Origin: Chryseobacterium pennipullorum
Lineage (GTDB): Bacteria > Bacteroidota > Bacteroidia > Flavobacteriales > Weeksellaceae
DNA: 64,000 nucleotides
Assembly: GCF_003384725.1 (NCBI RefSeq)
Contig: NZ_QNVV01000010.1
Location: 120,578 to 184,577, forward strand
Direction: 5' to 3'
Notes under the pieces: model-generated
Databases searched by the model: none
What the model saw: only the letters and a program-made list of their open reading frames with translations
What the model was told of the DNA's origin: nothing
Translations under genes and position numbers: made by a program
Part shown: piece after piece, positions 8,809 to 16,604 of the stretch
Layout of the letters: each line of letters begins with the position of its first letter
How positions within the stretch are numbered: position 1 is the first letter of the stretch

Positions 8809-9813
8809 TTAGAAGTTCTCCTCGTTCAGCCTGTTCTTGAAAGTTTCGATAGTCCCGGCCAGAGAATCGTTGGACTTTCCTCCTGCTGCATTAATGTGCC
8901 CGCCTCCACTGAAATACTTTCTTGAAAACTGATTGACATCGACATCATCTTTACTTCTGAAAGAAATCTTGATAAAATTATCATAAAGATCTTCCATAAA
9001 GAAGGCAGCCATTTTTACTCCGGCAATGCTCAGTCCATAGTTTACAAAACCTTCCGTATCTCCCTTCTGAAAACCAAACTCTTTCAGCTCATTTCTTGTA
9101 AGGCTTAGAACAGCTGCTTTTCCTTCGTTGACTACTTCTATCCTACCCAGCACCAAAGCAAGCAGATGAAGACGCGAAACCGTATTAGTATCCCATGTAC
9201 TGGAAGTAATCATAGCAGGGTCTGCTCCATGTTCAATGAGATTGGCAATAATCCTATGGGTAGTTGCACTTGTAGAACGAAAACGGAAACCTCCGGTGTC
9301 TGTCATGATTCCCGTATAAAGACATTCCGCAATATCATTATTGACCAGCTTTTCATCATCCATTGCCTCAATAAAATGATAGATCATCTGTGATGTCGCA
9401 GGAATCACCGTATCTGAATATACAAAATCAAATTTTTCCGGCTGCTGGTGGTGGTCAATCAGGATCTTTTTCCCCTGAGCCTTTACCAGCCAGTCTCCTA
9501 AAATACCTATTCTTGAAGGAGAATTAAAATCCAGGCAGAAGATCACATCAGCTCCATTCACCAGATCAGAAGCCAGTTTTCTTTTATATTCAGCAATAAT
9601 AACCTTTTTAGCATCCGGCATCCACTTCAGAAATTTTGGAAAATCATTCGGTACAATCACCTCAGCAAAAATCCCTTTAGCGGCCAGATAATGTTTCAGT
9701 CCAAGACTGGAGCCAATAGCATCCCCATCCGGATTGTAGTGGGTCAGGATAACGATTTTGCTTTCGGGAGTAAGGAGGGTATTGATTTCTAAAAGTTCTG
9801 CTGGTGTAAACAT
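8809..9813 (-). CDS. nrnA: DHH-family oligoribonuclease / pAp phosphatase NrnA
   Basis: 334 aa. NrnA-type enzymes degrade short RNAs (nanoRNA) and dephosphorylate 3'-phosphoadenosine 5'-phosphate. DHH-domain motifs are all present: NPDGDAIGSS (D29, D31), D95 (CLDFN), and DHH at 120-122 in LIDHHQQ. The C-terminal DHHA1 domain carries GGGHINAAGG at 303-312, the RNA-binding signature. The length matches the family. The start is the ATG at 9813 with a -7 element (TATCTTTG) 35 nt upstream on the same strand. Confidence 0.93.
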   Translation of the reverse strand: MFTPAELLEINTLLTPESKIVILTHYNPDGDAIGSSLGLKHYLAAKGIFAEVIVPNDFPKFLKWMPDAKKVIIAEYKRKLASDLVNGADVIFCLDFNSPSRIGILGDWLVKAQGKKILIDHHQQPEKFDFVYSDTVIPATSQMIYHFIEAMDDEKLVNNDIAECLYTGIMTDTGGFRFRSTSATTHRIIANLIEHGADPAMITSSTWDTNTVSRLHLLALVLGRIEVVNEGKAAVLSLTRNELKEFGFQKGDTEGFVNYGLSIAGVKMAAFFMEDLYDNFIKISFRSKDDVDVNQFSRKYFSGGGHINAAGGKSNDSLAGTIETFKNRLNEENF

Positions 9814-9848
9814 CTTTTGTGCTTATTTTCGTTAAAAATTAAAGTTTT

Positions 9849-9856
9849 CAAAGATA
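9849..9856 (-). promoter_or_regulatory. -7 promoter element for nrnA (TATCTTTG)
   Basis: Exact TAnnTTTG match on the minus strand, 35 nt upstream of the nrnA ATG. No clear -33 element. Confidence 0.55.
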
Positions 9857-9975
9857 GAGCTTTTATATAAATCATTTAAATATTATTTTTGCAGCAGGAA
9901 TTTGTTTTTTCATCGGGGTTTATAAATACCTTGTCAAAAAACATCCCATTTAATTTTAAAAAAAGATAATTAAAG

Positions 9976-10006
9976 TTTGTAACTTATAAAATTTTATATA
10001 TCTTTG
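9976..10006 (+). promoter_or_regulatory. Canonical Bacteroidota promoter for rpmH
   Basis: TTTG at 9976-9979, a 19-nt spacer, then TATCTTTG at 9999-10006: the full sigma-ABfr-type consensus. The predicted leader to the rpmH ATG is about 40 nt. Confidence 0.85.
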
Positions 10007-10050
10007 CAACCTGAAAATTAATAGATTAATTACGATTTAAACATATAGTA

Positions 10051-10209
10051 ATGAGTAAAAGAACATTCCAGCCATCAGAAAGAAAGAAAAGAAACAAACA
10101 TGGTTTCAGAGAAAGAATGTCTACGCCAAATGGAAGAAGAGTTTTGGCTGCGAGAAGAGCTAAAGGCAGAAAGAGATTAACTGTAAGTGCTGCACGCGCT
10201 AAGAGATAA
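10051..10209 (+). CDS. rpmH: 50S ribosomal protein L34
   Basis: 52 aa, very basic, starting [19 protein letters not shown] and continuing with [19 protein letters not shown], the family signature almost unchanged from other bacteria. L34 is a structural protein of the large ribosomal subunit. The C-terminal extension ([10 protein letters not shown]) is typical of Bacteroidota. It has its own strong promoter and its own hairpin terminator. The usual neighbours rnpA and dnaA are not present, as is common in this phylum. Confidence 0.97.
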   Translation: MSKRTFQPSERKKRNKHGFRERMSTPNGRRVLAARRAKGRKRLTVSAARAKR

Positions 10210-10233
10210 TTTCTATATTATCATATACAAAAC

Positions 10234-10266
10234 ATGCTTGAGAAGTTCCTTTTCAGGCATTTTTTG
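10234..10266 (+). terminator. Rho-independent terminator after rpmH
   Basis: 12-bp stem ATGCTTGAGAAG / CTTTTCAGGCAT with two G-U pairs, a 3-nt loop and a T tract. Confidence 0.8.
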
Positions 10267-10363
10267 TTGTTAAAATTTATTAAAATTAGAGTCAGATAGA
10301 CTTCTTTTTTCTATTTTTAAAAGTTGAAATCATTTTATTAGAAACAGCCTTTAAAATTAAATT

Positions 10364-11074
10364 ATGCCACATACAAATATCTCCGGAGATAATATCATAA
10401 GTTTACAACATGCAAAAATTGCACAAAAAAACTTTACGGTTCTTTCTGATGTAAATCTTAACATTAAAAAAGGGAGATTCTGTTACCTTATCGGAAAAAC
10501 AGGTTCCGGAAAAAGCTCACTTCTGAAAACACTTTACGGACATATTCCTTTAGCATCAGGACATGGAGCAGTTGTTGGATTTGATCTGGCAAAGATGAAA
10601 CCTTCAGACATTCCTAATCTAAGAAGAAAACTCGGCATTGTTTTCCAGGACTTCCAGCTCCTCCCCGACAGGACCGTTGAGAAAAATTTAAAATTCGTTC
10701 TTGAAGCAACAGGCTGGAATGACAAAGTAAAAATAGAAGACCGTATCAATGAGGTATTGGGAAGCGTGAACATGAAGAGCAAGAAGCACAAAATGCCACA
10801 TGAGCTTTCCGGAGGTGAACAACAACGTATCGCTATCGCAAGAGCACTTCTTAACCACCCTGATCTTATCCTGGCAGATGAGCCTACAGGAAACCTGGAT
10901 CCTGAAACTTCCAATGAAATCATGACGCTGCTAAAGCAGGTTGCCCTTGAAAATGGAGCTGCCGTAGTAATGGCAACACACGATTACCACATGATTCAGA
11001 ACTTCCCTGGCGAAGCTATCAGATGTGAAGATGGAAAAGTATCCGTATTGGATACCGCAGAATTATTTGAATAA
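10364..11074 (+). CDS. ftsE: Cell-division ABC transporter ATP-binding protein FtsE
   Basis: 236 aa ABC ATPase. The Walker A motif GKTGSGKS is at 44-51, the Q-loop glutamine is Q95 (IVFQDFQLL), the signature LSGGEQQR is at 148-155, Walker B LILADEPTGNLD begins at 168 and the switch His is H206 (ATHDY). The FQDFQLLPDRTV stretch and overall length fit FtsE, which with FtsX controls peptidoglycan hydrolases at the division septum. ftsX is not adjacent here. LolD-type ATPases look similar, so FtsE is the best call but not certain. Single-gene unit converging on trmN6. Confidence 0.85.
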   Translation: MPHTNISGDNIISLQHAKIAQKNFTVLSDVNLNIKKGRFCYLIGKTGSGKSSLLKTLYGHIPLASGHGAVVGFDLAKMKPSDIPNLRRKLGIVFQDFQLLPDRTVEKNLKFVLEATGWNDKVKIEDRINEVLGSVNMKSKKHKMPHELSGGEQQRIAIARALLNHPDLILADEPTGNLDPETSNEIMTLLKQVALENGAAVVMATHDYHMIQNFPGEAIRCEDGKVSVLDTAELFE

Positions 11075-11126
11075 AAATCAAAAGATGGAGAAGGCCGGAA
11101 AATTACTACCTTCTAAAATCTGATTT

Positions 11127-11828
11127 CTAGCTTCTCTCCTTAAAAACATGAAACTCCTTCGTGAGTTCAAGATATTGGTCCGAGTATTGTCTCGGACTTT
11201 TTTCTATAATAAAGTCAGACTCATCAACCGTTTTCTCCACTGCGGAAAACTCCAGAATCAGTCTTTTTGTTTTCGCCCCCTCGATACCTTTGATGTGAAT
11301 TCTACGGTTAAGAAAAAGCTTATGTTCCATTGCAACAGAAACAAAAAGACTTCCGGCTTCTGCAGGAATAATGACAGACAAAATTCCACTGTCAGAAAGA
11401 TGTAATCCGGCTTTGGCAATGAGCTGACTGAAGTTGAGCTCTACGGTCTGCCTCGCTATCTTATCTTTATCAGATCCCGATTCTTCAAAATAGGGAGGAT
11501 TGGAAACGATCAAATCAAACGCATGCGCTGATTCAAAAGTTTTAAAATCCTGATATTTGTTTTGTAGCCTTACCCGGAAGGGTGAATTGCCAAAATTGAC
11601 CCTTGTCAAGGCAGCAGCCTCTTCATTGATATCCAACCCTAGAAAATTGGCTCTTGAATTGCGTTGTGCCAGCATCAGTGAAATCAACCCAGTCCCCGTT
11701 CCCACCTCCAGCACTTCCCTTGCCTCTTCTGCATTAGCCAGAGCACCAAGCAATACACCGTCCGTTCCTACCCGAAAGACGTTTTTGGACTGCTGAATAT
11801 CAAACTGTTTAAATGTAAAAGGCTTCAC
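11127..11828 (-). CDS. trmN6: tRNA1(Val) adenine-37 N6-methyltransferase (TrmN6/YfiC family)
   Basis: 233 aa SAM-dependent methyltransferase. The SAM loop is VLEVGTGTGLISLMLAQ (about 39-55) and the catalytic motif NPPYF (in IVSNPPYFEES) marks an N6-adenine methylase. The N-terminal pattern FKQFDIQQSKNVFRVGTDG is the YfiC family signature. The start is GTG at 11828; the preceding kinase gene stops with TAG sharing the G, so the two genes overlap by one base (TAGTG) and are translationally coupled. Last gene of the ribE-kinase-trmN6 operon. Confidence 0.88.
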   Translation of the reverse strand: MKPFTFKQFDIQQSKNVFRVGTDGVLLGALANAEEAREVLEVGTGTGLISLMLAQRNSRANFLGLDINEEAAALTRVNFGNSPFRVRLQNKYQDFKTFESAHAFDLIVSNPPYFEESGSDKDKIARQTVELNFSQLIAKAGLHLSDSGILSVIIPAEAGSLFVSVAMEHKLFLNRRIHIKGIEGAKTKRLILEFSAVEKTVDESDFIIEKSPRQYSDQYLELTKEFHVFKERS

Positions 11829-13282
11829 TATAGATTTGTAGGCAATGTAATGGTGAAGGTAGACCCTTTCCCTACTTCGGATTTTACGGAGATCTCACCT
11901 TTATAATCTTCAATCATCTTCCTTACCATAGACAGCCCCAGACCCATCCCACTATTTTTGGACGTAAAATTAGGCTCAAAAATCCGCTCATACATATTTT
12001 CTGGAATACCAACTCCATTGTCCTGCACAGAGATCATTACCCTCCTCTGATGCTGCTCAACATCCACATTAATGATGAGTTTTCTCTGATCACTTTCTGC
12101 CTGTTTCGCATTGGTCACAAGATTCGTAATAATTCTGGAAAGGTATATCCTGTCCATATTAATGATAATATTCCCTTTGTTGGCATGCATGAAGATACTG
12201 TCATCATTGAAAACCCGAAGGATATCTTCCACTTCCGTATTCAGATTGATCACTTCATTATTCTTCTCAGGCAGCTTGGCAAACTCTGAAAAGGCGGAAG
12301 CCACTGTAGCAATCAGATCAATCTGATCTACCATAGTCTTACTCATCAGCTTTACCCTCTCCCTGATATTAGGATTTTCAGGATCAAATTTTCGTTCAAA
12401 ATTCTGGATGGTAAGCTTCATGGGAGTAAGAGGATTCTTCACTTCGTGCGCCACCTGCTTGGCCATCTCCCGCCAGGCCTCTTCTGATGCCTTGAATCTC
12501 AGTCTCTCTTTTTGATCCTGAATCTGTAGAATCATTCTGTTATAGGCTCTTGCCAACGCATTCAGTTCATCATTTTTGTAATATCTGATAGGGCGCATTT
12601 CATTTTCGAACAAAGTAATACGTGTAATCATATCAGAAAACTTAGTGATGTTCTTGGCCAGGCTGTTAGAAGTGACCCAACTGATCCAGATGCTGAACAA
12701 AATAAGAAAAATATCAACTAAAAGAATATATTTAATGTACTGGTGAAGAACTTCCAGATACGCAGATTCATTGTGGTATAAAGGAATATAAACAACCCCG
12801 ATCGGTTCAAGTTCATTGTTTTTTAAAAGCAGAAAAGAGGAAGTAAGTTTTGCATCTTTGGAGGCATCATATCCTTTGATATCCACTCTTGCATCCGTAG
12901 ATAAAATCCTGTTGATGATTTCTACAGGAATGGTTTTCTTTTCCACCAGGCTTTCATCCTTATTGGAAAGAAGGTACTTTCCCTTCAGGTCATAAATAAC
13001 GATGTCATGCTGATTGATATCCGCTATTTCAAAGATTTTATTGCCCAAAACTTTAGGAAGATCTTCTGTCTCTACAAGAGTCCGGCTGACGGCATAATCA
13101 AGATATCTCATGACCGCTGTGGTTTTCTCCTGCATATCGATGGTACTCTGCTGCAGAGAATTATTCCTTAATACAAAATAAGGAACCAGCGACGTGGCGA
13201 CAACACTTAAAAAACATACCAGTAGAAAACCGAAAAATACCCGGTTCCTTAAACTATAACCTTTATATTTATTAATTGACAT
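11828..13282 (-). CDS. Membrane sensor histidine kinase (NtrY-like), orphan
   Basis: 484 aa. Transmembrane helix at about 15-37, an extracytoplasmic sensor region (about 40-180), a second helix at about 184-204 and a HAMP-like linker (about 205-260). The H box is at 275-290 with phosphoacceptor H279 (QVAHEVKNPLTPMKLTIQ). The ATPase domain has N box LVTNAKQA, G1 QDNGVGIPE, F box FEPNFTSKNSG and G2 GMGLGLSMVRK. All catalytic parts are intact. No response regulator lies nearby. It starts one base after the ribE stop and overlaps trmN6, so it is transcribed with riboflavin synthase; its signal is unknown. Confidence 0.9.
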   Translation of the reverse strand: MSINKYKGYSLRNRVFFGFLLVCFLSVVATSLVPYFVLRNNSLQQSTIDMQEKTTAVMRYLDYAVSRTLVETEDLPKVLGNKIFEIADINQHDIVIYDLKGKYLLSNKDESLVEKKTIPVEIINRILSTDARVDIKGYDASKDAKLTSSFLLLKNNELEPIGVVYIPLYHNESAYLEVLHQYIKYILLVDIFLILFSIWISWVTSNSLAKNITKFSDMITRITLFENEMRPIRYYKNDELNALARAYNRMILQIQDQKERLRFKASEEAWREMAKQVAHEVKNPLTPMKLTIQNFERKFDPENPNIRERVKLMSKTMVDQIDLIATVASAFSEFAKLPEKNNEVINLNTEVEDILRVFNDDSIFMHANKGNIIINMDRIYLSRIITNLVTNAKQAESDQRKLIINVDVEQHQRRVMISVQDNGVGIPENMYERIFEPNFTSKNSGMGLGLSMVRKMIEDYKGEISVKSEVGKGSTFTITLPTNL

Positions 13283-13283
13283 C

Positions 13284-13868
13284 CTACTTTTTAATTAACC
13301 TAGCAATATACTTACCAATGATGTCAAATTCTAAGTTAACTTTATCTCCTATTTTCAAATGTTTCATATTCGTAAATTCCCAGGTATACGGAATAATAGC
13401 TACTGAAAATCCGGTTTCTTCACTTTTAGCAACCGTCAGGCTGATCCCATTTACCGTAATGGATCCCTGGGGAACCGTTACAAAGCTTCCGTCGGAATCA
13501 TACTTCATCGTAATAAAATAACTTCCGTCTTTGTTTTCAATTCCAGTCACTTCACCGGTTTTATCAACATGGCCCTGAACAATATGACCGTCCAATCTGC
13601 CATCCATCTTCATACATCGCTCCAGATTCACTACGCTACCCAATTCCCATTTTCCAAGATTTGTTTTCTCCAGTGTTTCATTGATTGCGGTAACGACATA
13701 CTGCTGGTCTTTGATCTCAACTACCGTAAGACAACAGCCGTTATGAGCAAGGCTCTGATCGATTTTAAGCTCCTGGGTAAAAGGACATGTCAAGGTAAAA
13801 TCTATGTTGCTTCCTTTTTCTTCAATCTTTTCAATAACACCAACTGCTTCAATAATTCCTGTGAACAT
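13284..13868 (-). CDS. ribE: Riboflavin synthase alpha chain
   Basis: 194 aa; dismutates two 6,7-dimethyl-8-ribityllumazine to riboflavin plus a pyrimidine. It begins with the invariant MFTGIIE and has the two lumazine-binding repeats: residues 1-96 with NGCCLTV, and about 97-190 with GHVDKTG and VNGISLTV. The length matches the family. First gene of the ribE-kinase-trmN6 operon. It is divergent from pdxA with only 48 bp between the starts, and the promoters interlock. Confidence 0.95.
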   Translation of the reverse strand: MFTGIIEAVGVIEKIEEKGSNIDFTLTCPFTQELKIDQSLAHNGCCLTVVEIKDQQYVVTAINETLEKTNLGKWELGSVVNLERCMKMDGRLDGHIVQGHVDKTGEVTGIENKDGSYFITMKYDSDGSFVTVPQGSITVNGISLTVAKSEETGFSVAIIPYTWEFTNMKHLKIGDKVNLEFDIIGKYIARLIKK

Positions 13869-13880
13869 ATTATTTTTTGC

Positions 13881-13888
13881 TAAATTTG
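13881..13888 (+). promoter_or_regulatory. -7 promoter element for pdxA (TAAATTTG)
   Basis: Exact TAnnTTTG match, 28 nt before the pdxA ATG and only 13 bases from the ribE start. Confidence 0.55.
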
Positions 13889-13902
13889 TAAATTATAATC
13901 TT

Positions 13903-13910
13903 CAAAGATA
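13903..13910 (-). promoter_or_regulatory. -7 promoter element for ribE (TATCTTTG)
   Basis: Exact match on the minus strand, 34 nt upstream of the ribE ATG and 6 nt before the pdxA ATG; its upstream half must lie inside pdxA. Confidence 0.55.
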
Positions 13911-13916
13911 ATCAAA

Positions 13917-15008
13917 ATGAGCCCAAAAAACCATAAAGTACGAGTAGGAATTTCAATCGGTGATTTCAATGGCATAGGGCCGGAGATCATTATGAAGTCT
14001 CTGAAAGACAAAACCATTACGGATTTTTTCACTCCGGTAATTTTTGGTTCGGGAAAATTATTCACCTATCAGAAGAATATTTTCAAACTGAATCTTAATT
14101 TCAACTATGTTAATGAAGCTTCTCAGGCACAGCCAGGGAAACTCAACATGGTGAATCTTACCAAGGAAAATGTCAATGTAGAATTGGGAGTTCCTACAGA
14201 AGAATCTACCCGGATGGCTATTGATTCTTTGGAAGCAGCCACTGAGGCCTTGATGAAAGGTGACATTGACGTTCTGGTTACCGCACCCATCAATAAAGAT
14301 GAAATGGTAAAAATGGGCTTTAAGCATGCTGGCCATACAGGATATTTTGAAGAGAAATTCGATAAAAAGGGACTGATGTTCCTGGTGACTGAAGATCTAA
14401 AAGTAGCCGTATCCACTCACCATATTCCTATTGCACAGATTGCAGAAAACATTTCCAAAGAAAAAATAAAAAAACAGATCAGGGTACTGAACCAGACCCT
14501 GATGGAAGATTTCTGTATTCAAAAGCCAAAAATCGCAGTTCTGGGGCTCAATCCACACGCGGGTGACGGAGGGGTGATCGGAAATGAAGAAATAGAAATC
14601 ATAGCACCGGCGATCAAAGAACTTTCTGACAACGGGATTCTGGCATTTGGGCCTTATCCAGCAGACAGTTTTTTCCAACCCAGCAAATACAAAAATTTCG
14701 ATGCCGTTTTAGCCATGTACCATGATCAGGGGCTGGCTCCTTTCAAAACATTAGCATATGAAGAAGGTGTTAATTACACGGCAGGGCTGCCTTTTATCAG
14801 AACTTCTCCTGACCATGGAGTAGCTTATGATATTGCGGGAAAAAACATCGCCGATGAACAGAGTTTTACAGAAGCTATTTTCACAGCAATCCAGATTTTT
14901 AAGAACAGATGTGAATACAGCGATCTGATGAGCAACCGCCTTCAGCCAAGAAAAATGGTTGTTGATAACGGAATAGACGAGGATCTTCCTGATGAAACTG
15001 AAGGATAA
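13917..15008 (+). CDS. pdxA: 4-hydroxythreonine-4-phosphate dehydrogenase PdxA
   Basis: 363 aa; oxidises 4-phosphohydroxy-threonine in the DXP-dependent route to pyridoxal phosphate. The N-terminus has the family pattern VGISIGDFNGIGPEI. The metal-binding histidines fit H168 or H169 (STHHIPI), H214 (LNPHAGDGG) and H269 (YHDQGLAPFK). Other family blocks are TAPINKD and TSPDHGVAYDIAG. The length is normal, with a short acidic tail. A separate promoter serves the downstream DUF177-rpmF pair, 84 nt further on. Confidence 0.95.
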   Translation: MSPKNHKVRVGISIGDFNGIGPEIIMKSLKDKTITDFFTPVIFGSGKLFTYQKNIFKLNLNFNYVNEASQAQPGKLNMVNLTKENVNVELGVPTEESTRMAIDSLEAATEALMKGDIDVLVTAPINKDEMVKMGFKHAGHTGYFEEKFDKKGLMFLVTEDLKVAVSTHHIPIAQIAENISKEKIKKQIRVLNQTLMEDFCIQKPKIAVLGLNPHAGDGGVIGNEEIEIIAPAIKELSDNGILAFGPYPADSFFQPSKYKNFDAVLAMYHDQGLAPFKTLAYEEGVNYTAGLPFIRTSPDHGVAYDIAGKNIADEQSFTEAIFTAIQIFKNRCEYSDLMSNRLQPRKMVVDNGIDEDLPDETEG

Positions 15009-15049
15009 ACCATTGAAACAAATTTTAAAGTAATTTGTTTTAGATTTTA

Positions 15050-15080
15050 TTTGTTATTATAAAAAAAATGCATATTTTTG
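15050..15080 (+). promoter_or_regulatory. Canonical Bacteroidota promoter for DUF177-rpmF
   Basis: TTTG at 15050-15053, 19-nt spacer, TATTTTTG at 15073-15080. The last three bases are a TTG that could be misread as a start codon; the true ATG is at 15093, only 12 nt past the box. Confidence 0.85.
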
Positions 15081-15092
15081 CACACTCATTTT

Positions 15093-15623
15093 ATGGACAA
15101 GTTAAGAAACTATGACGTAAGCTTTTCCGGACTCAAAAACGGAAAACACGAGTTCAAGTTTGAGATAGATAAAACGTTCTTTCAATTATTTGACACTGAG
15201 CAGGATTTTACAAATCCCAGAATAAAAGTGGATGTATCACTTGATAAGCATACTACTTTTCTGGAATTTGAGATTAAAATACATGGATTGGTTGAGCTGG
15301 TTTGTGACATCACAAACGAAGATTTCGACTACCCTATTGAAAATCAGATCAAAATTCTGGTGAATTTCGGTGAAGAATATGATGACAGCAATGAAGATGT
15401 CATTACGATTCCTTCCGGCGAGCATGCATTCAATGTAGCCCATTTGATATATGAAAACGTCATGCTTTCCATTCCTATGAAAAAGATTTCACCGAATGTA
15501 AGTGACGATGATCTTAAAATTCTTGACCAGTTCAGTCCAAAAGATATTGAGGAAACTGAAGAGGAAGAACATGACAGTGACCCTAGATGGGATGCTTTAA
15601 GAAAGTTAAAAGACAATAATTAA
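15093..15623 (+). CDS. DUF177 (YceD-family) protein
   Basis: 176 aa acidic cytoplasmic protein, encoded directly upstream of rpmF as in most bacteria. YceD/DUF177 proteins are linked to 23S rRNA accumulation and are almost always co-transcribed with L32. It starts MDKLRNYDVSFSGL, and the middle holds the conserved core (HGLVELVCDITNED) in which the single cysteine replaces the usual CxRC metal-like pair. An earlier in-frame TTG at 15078 is rejected because it lies inside the -7 promoter element, so the mRNA leader is only a few bases long. Confidence 0.88.
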   Translation: MDKLRNYDVSFSGLKNGKHEFKFEIDKTFFQLFDTEQDFTNPRIKVDVSLDKHTTFLEFEIKIHGLVELVCDITNEDFDYPIENQIKILVNFGEEYDDSNEDVITIPSGEHAFNVAHLIYENVMLSIPMKKISPNVSDDDLKILDQFSPKDIEETEEEEHDSDPRWDALRKLKDNN

Positions 15624-15692
15624 ATAAAAAATAATTTAAATATGATGAGATGATGAATCTCATCGCTCATCAATTAAAAAAGTTATTAGAAA

Positions 15693-15896
15693 ATGGCACA
15701 TCCAAAGAGAAGACAGTCGTCTACAAGAAGAGATAAGAGAAGAACTCACTACAAAGCTGTAGTTCCTCAATTAGCTAAAGATGCAACAACAGGAGAGCTT
15801 CACCTATACCACAGAGCTCACTGGCATGAAGGGAAATTATACTACAGAGGAAAAGTAGTATTGGAAAAAGAAGTAGCTGCTACTGAAGAAAACTAA
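15693..15896 (+). CDS. rpmF: 50S ribosomal protein L32
   Basis: 67 aa basic protein starting [20 protein letters not shown], the L32 signature. The four zinc-binding cysteines found in some L32 proteins are absent; this is the C-minus form (positions read [17 protein letters not shown]). Lies 69 nt after the DUF177 stop and is probably transcribed from the same promoter; a strong bidirectional hairpin ends the unit. Confidence 0.97.
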   Translation: MAHPKRRQSSTRRDKRRTHYKAVVPQLAKDATTGELHLYHRAHWHEGKLYYRGKVVLEKEVAATEEN

Positions 15897-15932
15897 GAGT
15901 CGCTTTTCACTGAAAAAGCCTCATTTTAATAC

Positions 15933-15970
15933 AAAAACCGCCCAATTTTGATAAAATTTGGCGGTTTTTT
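15933..15970. terminator. Terminator between rpmF and accB
   Basis: 16-bp stem AAAACCGCCCAATTTT / AAAATTTGGCGGTTTT with one mismatch and a 3-nt loop. T tract on the plus strand; the left arm starts with an A run. The accB promoter begins in its T tract. Confidence 0.88.
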
Positions 15971-15971
15971 G

Positions 15972-16000
15972 TTGTTTTTTACGTTTTTTTGGTATCTTTG
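15972..16000 (+). promoter_or_regulatory. Promoter for accB (TTG, 18 nt, TATCTTTG)
   Basis: -7 box at 15993-16000 and a TTG at 15972-15974 directly after the rpmF terminator T tract. Leader to accB about 18 nt. Confidence 0.7.
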
Positions 16001-16023
16001 GAACAAAATCAAATATCAAATTT

Positions 16024-16506
16024 ATGGACATTAAAGACATACAAAATCTTATTAAGTTTGTATCAAAGGCTGAAGTTTCAGAGGTAAAATACAAGACTAA
16101 AGATTTCGAAATCACTATTAAAACTCCATTAGCTGGAAGCGACGCTGTCTATGCACAGCCAGCAGTATATCATACGGCGCCACAAGCGGTAGCAGCTCCG
16201 GCACCTGTTGCAGCTCCTGCTGCGGCATCTACTGAGAAAACTGAAGCAGCATCCGATGACAGCAAATATGTAACCATCAAATCTCCAATGATCGGTACAT
16301 TCTACAGAAAACCATCTCCTGATAAAGAGGTATTCGTAAACGTAGGAGACGAAGTTTCTGTGGGTAAAGTAGTTTGCGTTATTGAGGCGATGAAATTATT
16401 CAACCAGATTGAATCTGAAATCAGCGGAAAAATCGTTAAGATCCTTGTTGATGATGCGACTCCGGTAGAATATGACCAACCTTTATTCTTAGTAGATCCA
16501 TCTTAA
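16024..16506 (+). CDS. accB: Acetyl-CoA carboxylase biotin carboxyl carrier protein
   Basis: 160 aa. Carries the biotin that shuttles CO2 between biotin carboxylase and carboxyltransferase in the first step of fatty-acid synthesis. N-terminal domain (1-35), an Ala/Pro-rich flexible linker (about 45-78), then the biotinyl domain with biotinylated K124 in IEAMKLFNQIE. The ATG at 16024 (MDIKDIQNLI) is chosen; a longer frame from 15958 starts inside the terminator and upstream of the promoter. accC follows after 98 nt; accA is 14 kb away and accD is not in the window. Confidence 0.96.
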   Translation: MDIKDIQNLIKFVSKAEVSEVKYKTKDFEITIKTPLAGSDAVYAQPAVYHTAPQAVAAPAPVAAPAAASTEKTEAASDDSKYVTIKSPMIGTFYRKPSPDKEVFVNVGDEVSVGKVVCVIEAMKLFNQIESEISGKIVKILVDDATPVEYDQPLFLVDPS

Positions 16507-16514
16507 TTCAGAAG

Positions 16515-16595
16515 TTAGATGTTAGACATTAGATGTTAGATTAAATTCTACATTAAAATAACTTTATCTAATTTTCAAATTATCTAATTTTCAAA
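16515..16595 (+). repeat. Short direct repeats between accB and accC
   Basis: TTAGATGTTAGA occurs at 16515-16526 and 16529-16540. A perfect 16-bp tandem repeat, TTATCTAATTTTCAAA, occupies 16564-16579 and 16580-16595, right before accC. The function is unknown. Confidence 0.8.
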
Positions 16596-16604
16596 TTGAA
16601 GAAG

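Noticed and set aside
9884..9891. TATTTTTG on the plus strand in the nrnA-rpmH gap as a second promoter
   Set aside because: No -33 element and no transcript candidate before the much better rpmH promoter; likely chance in AT-rich DNA.
15078..15092. TTG start extending the DUF177 protein by five residues
   Set aside because: The TTG is the last part of a consensus -7 promoter element, so it would not be transcribed.
15958..16023. TTG start extending AccB by 22 residues
   Set aside because: It begins inside the rpmF terminator and upstream of the accB promoter; the extension is hydrophobic and unlike AccB.
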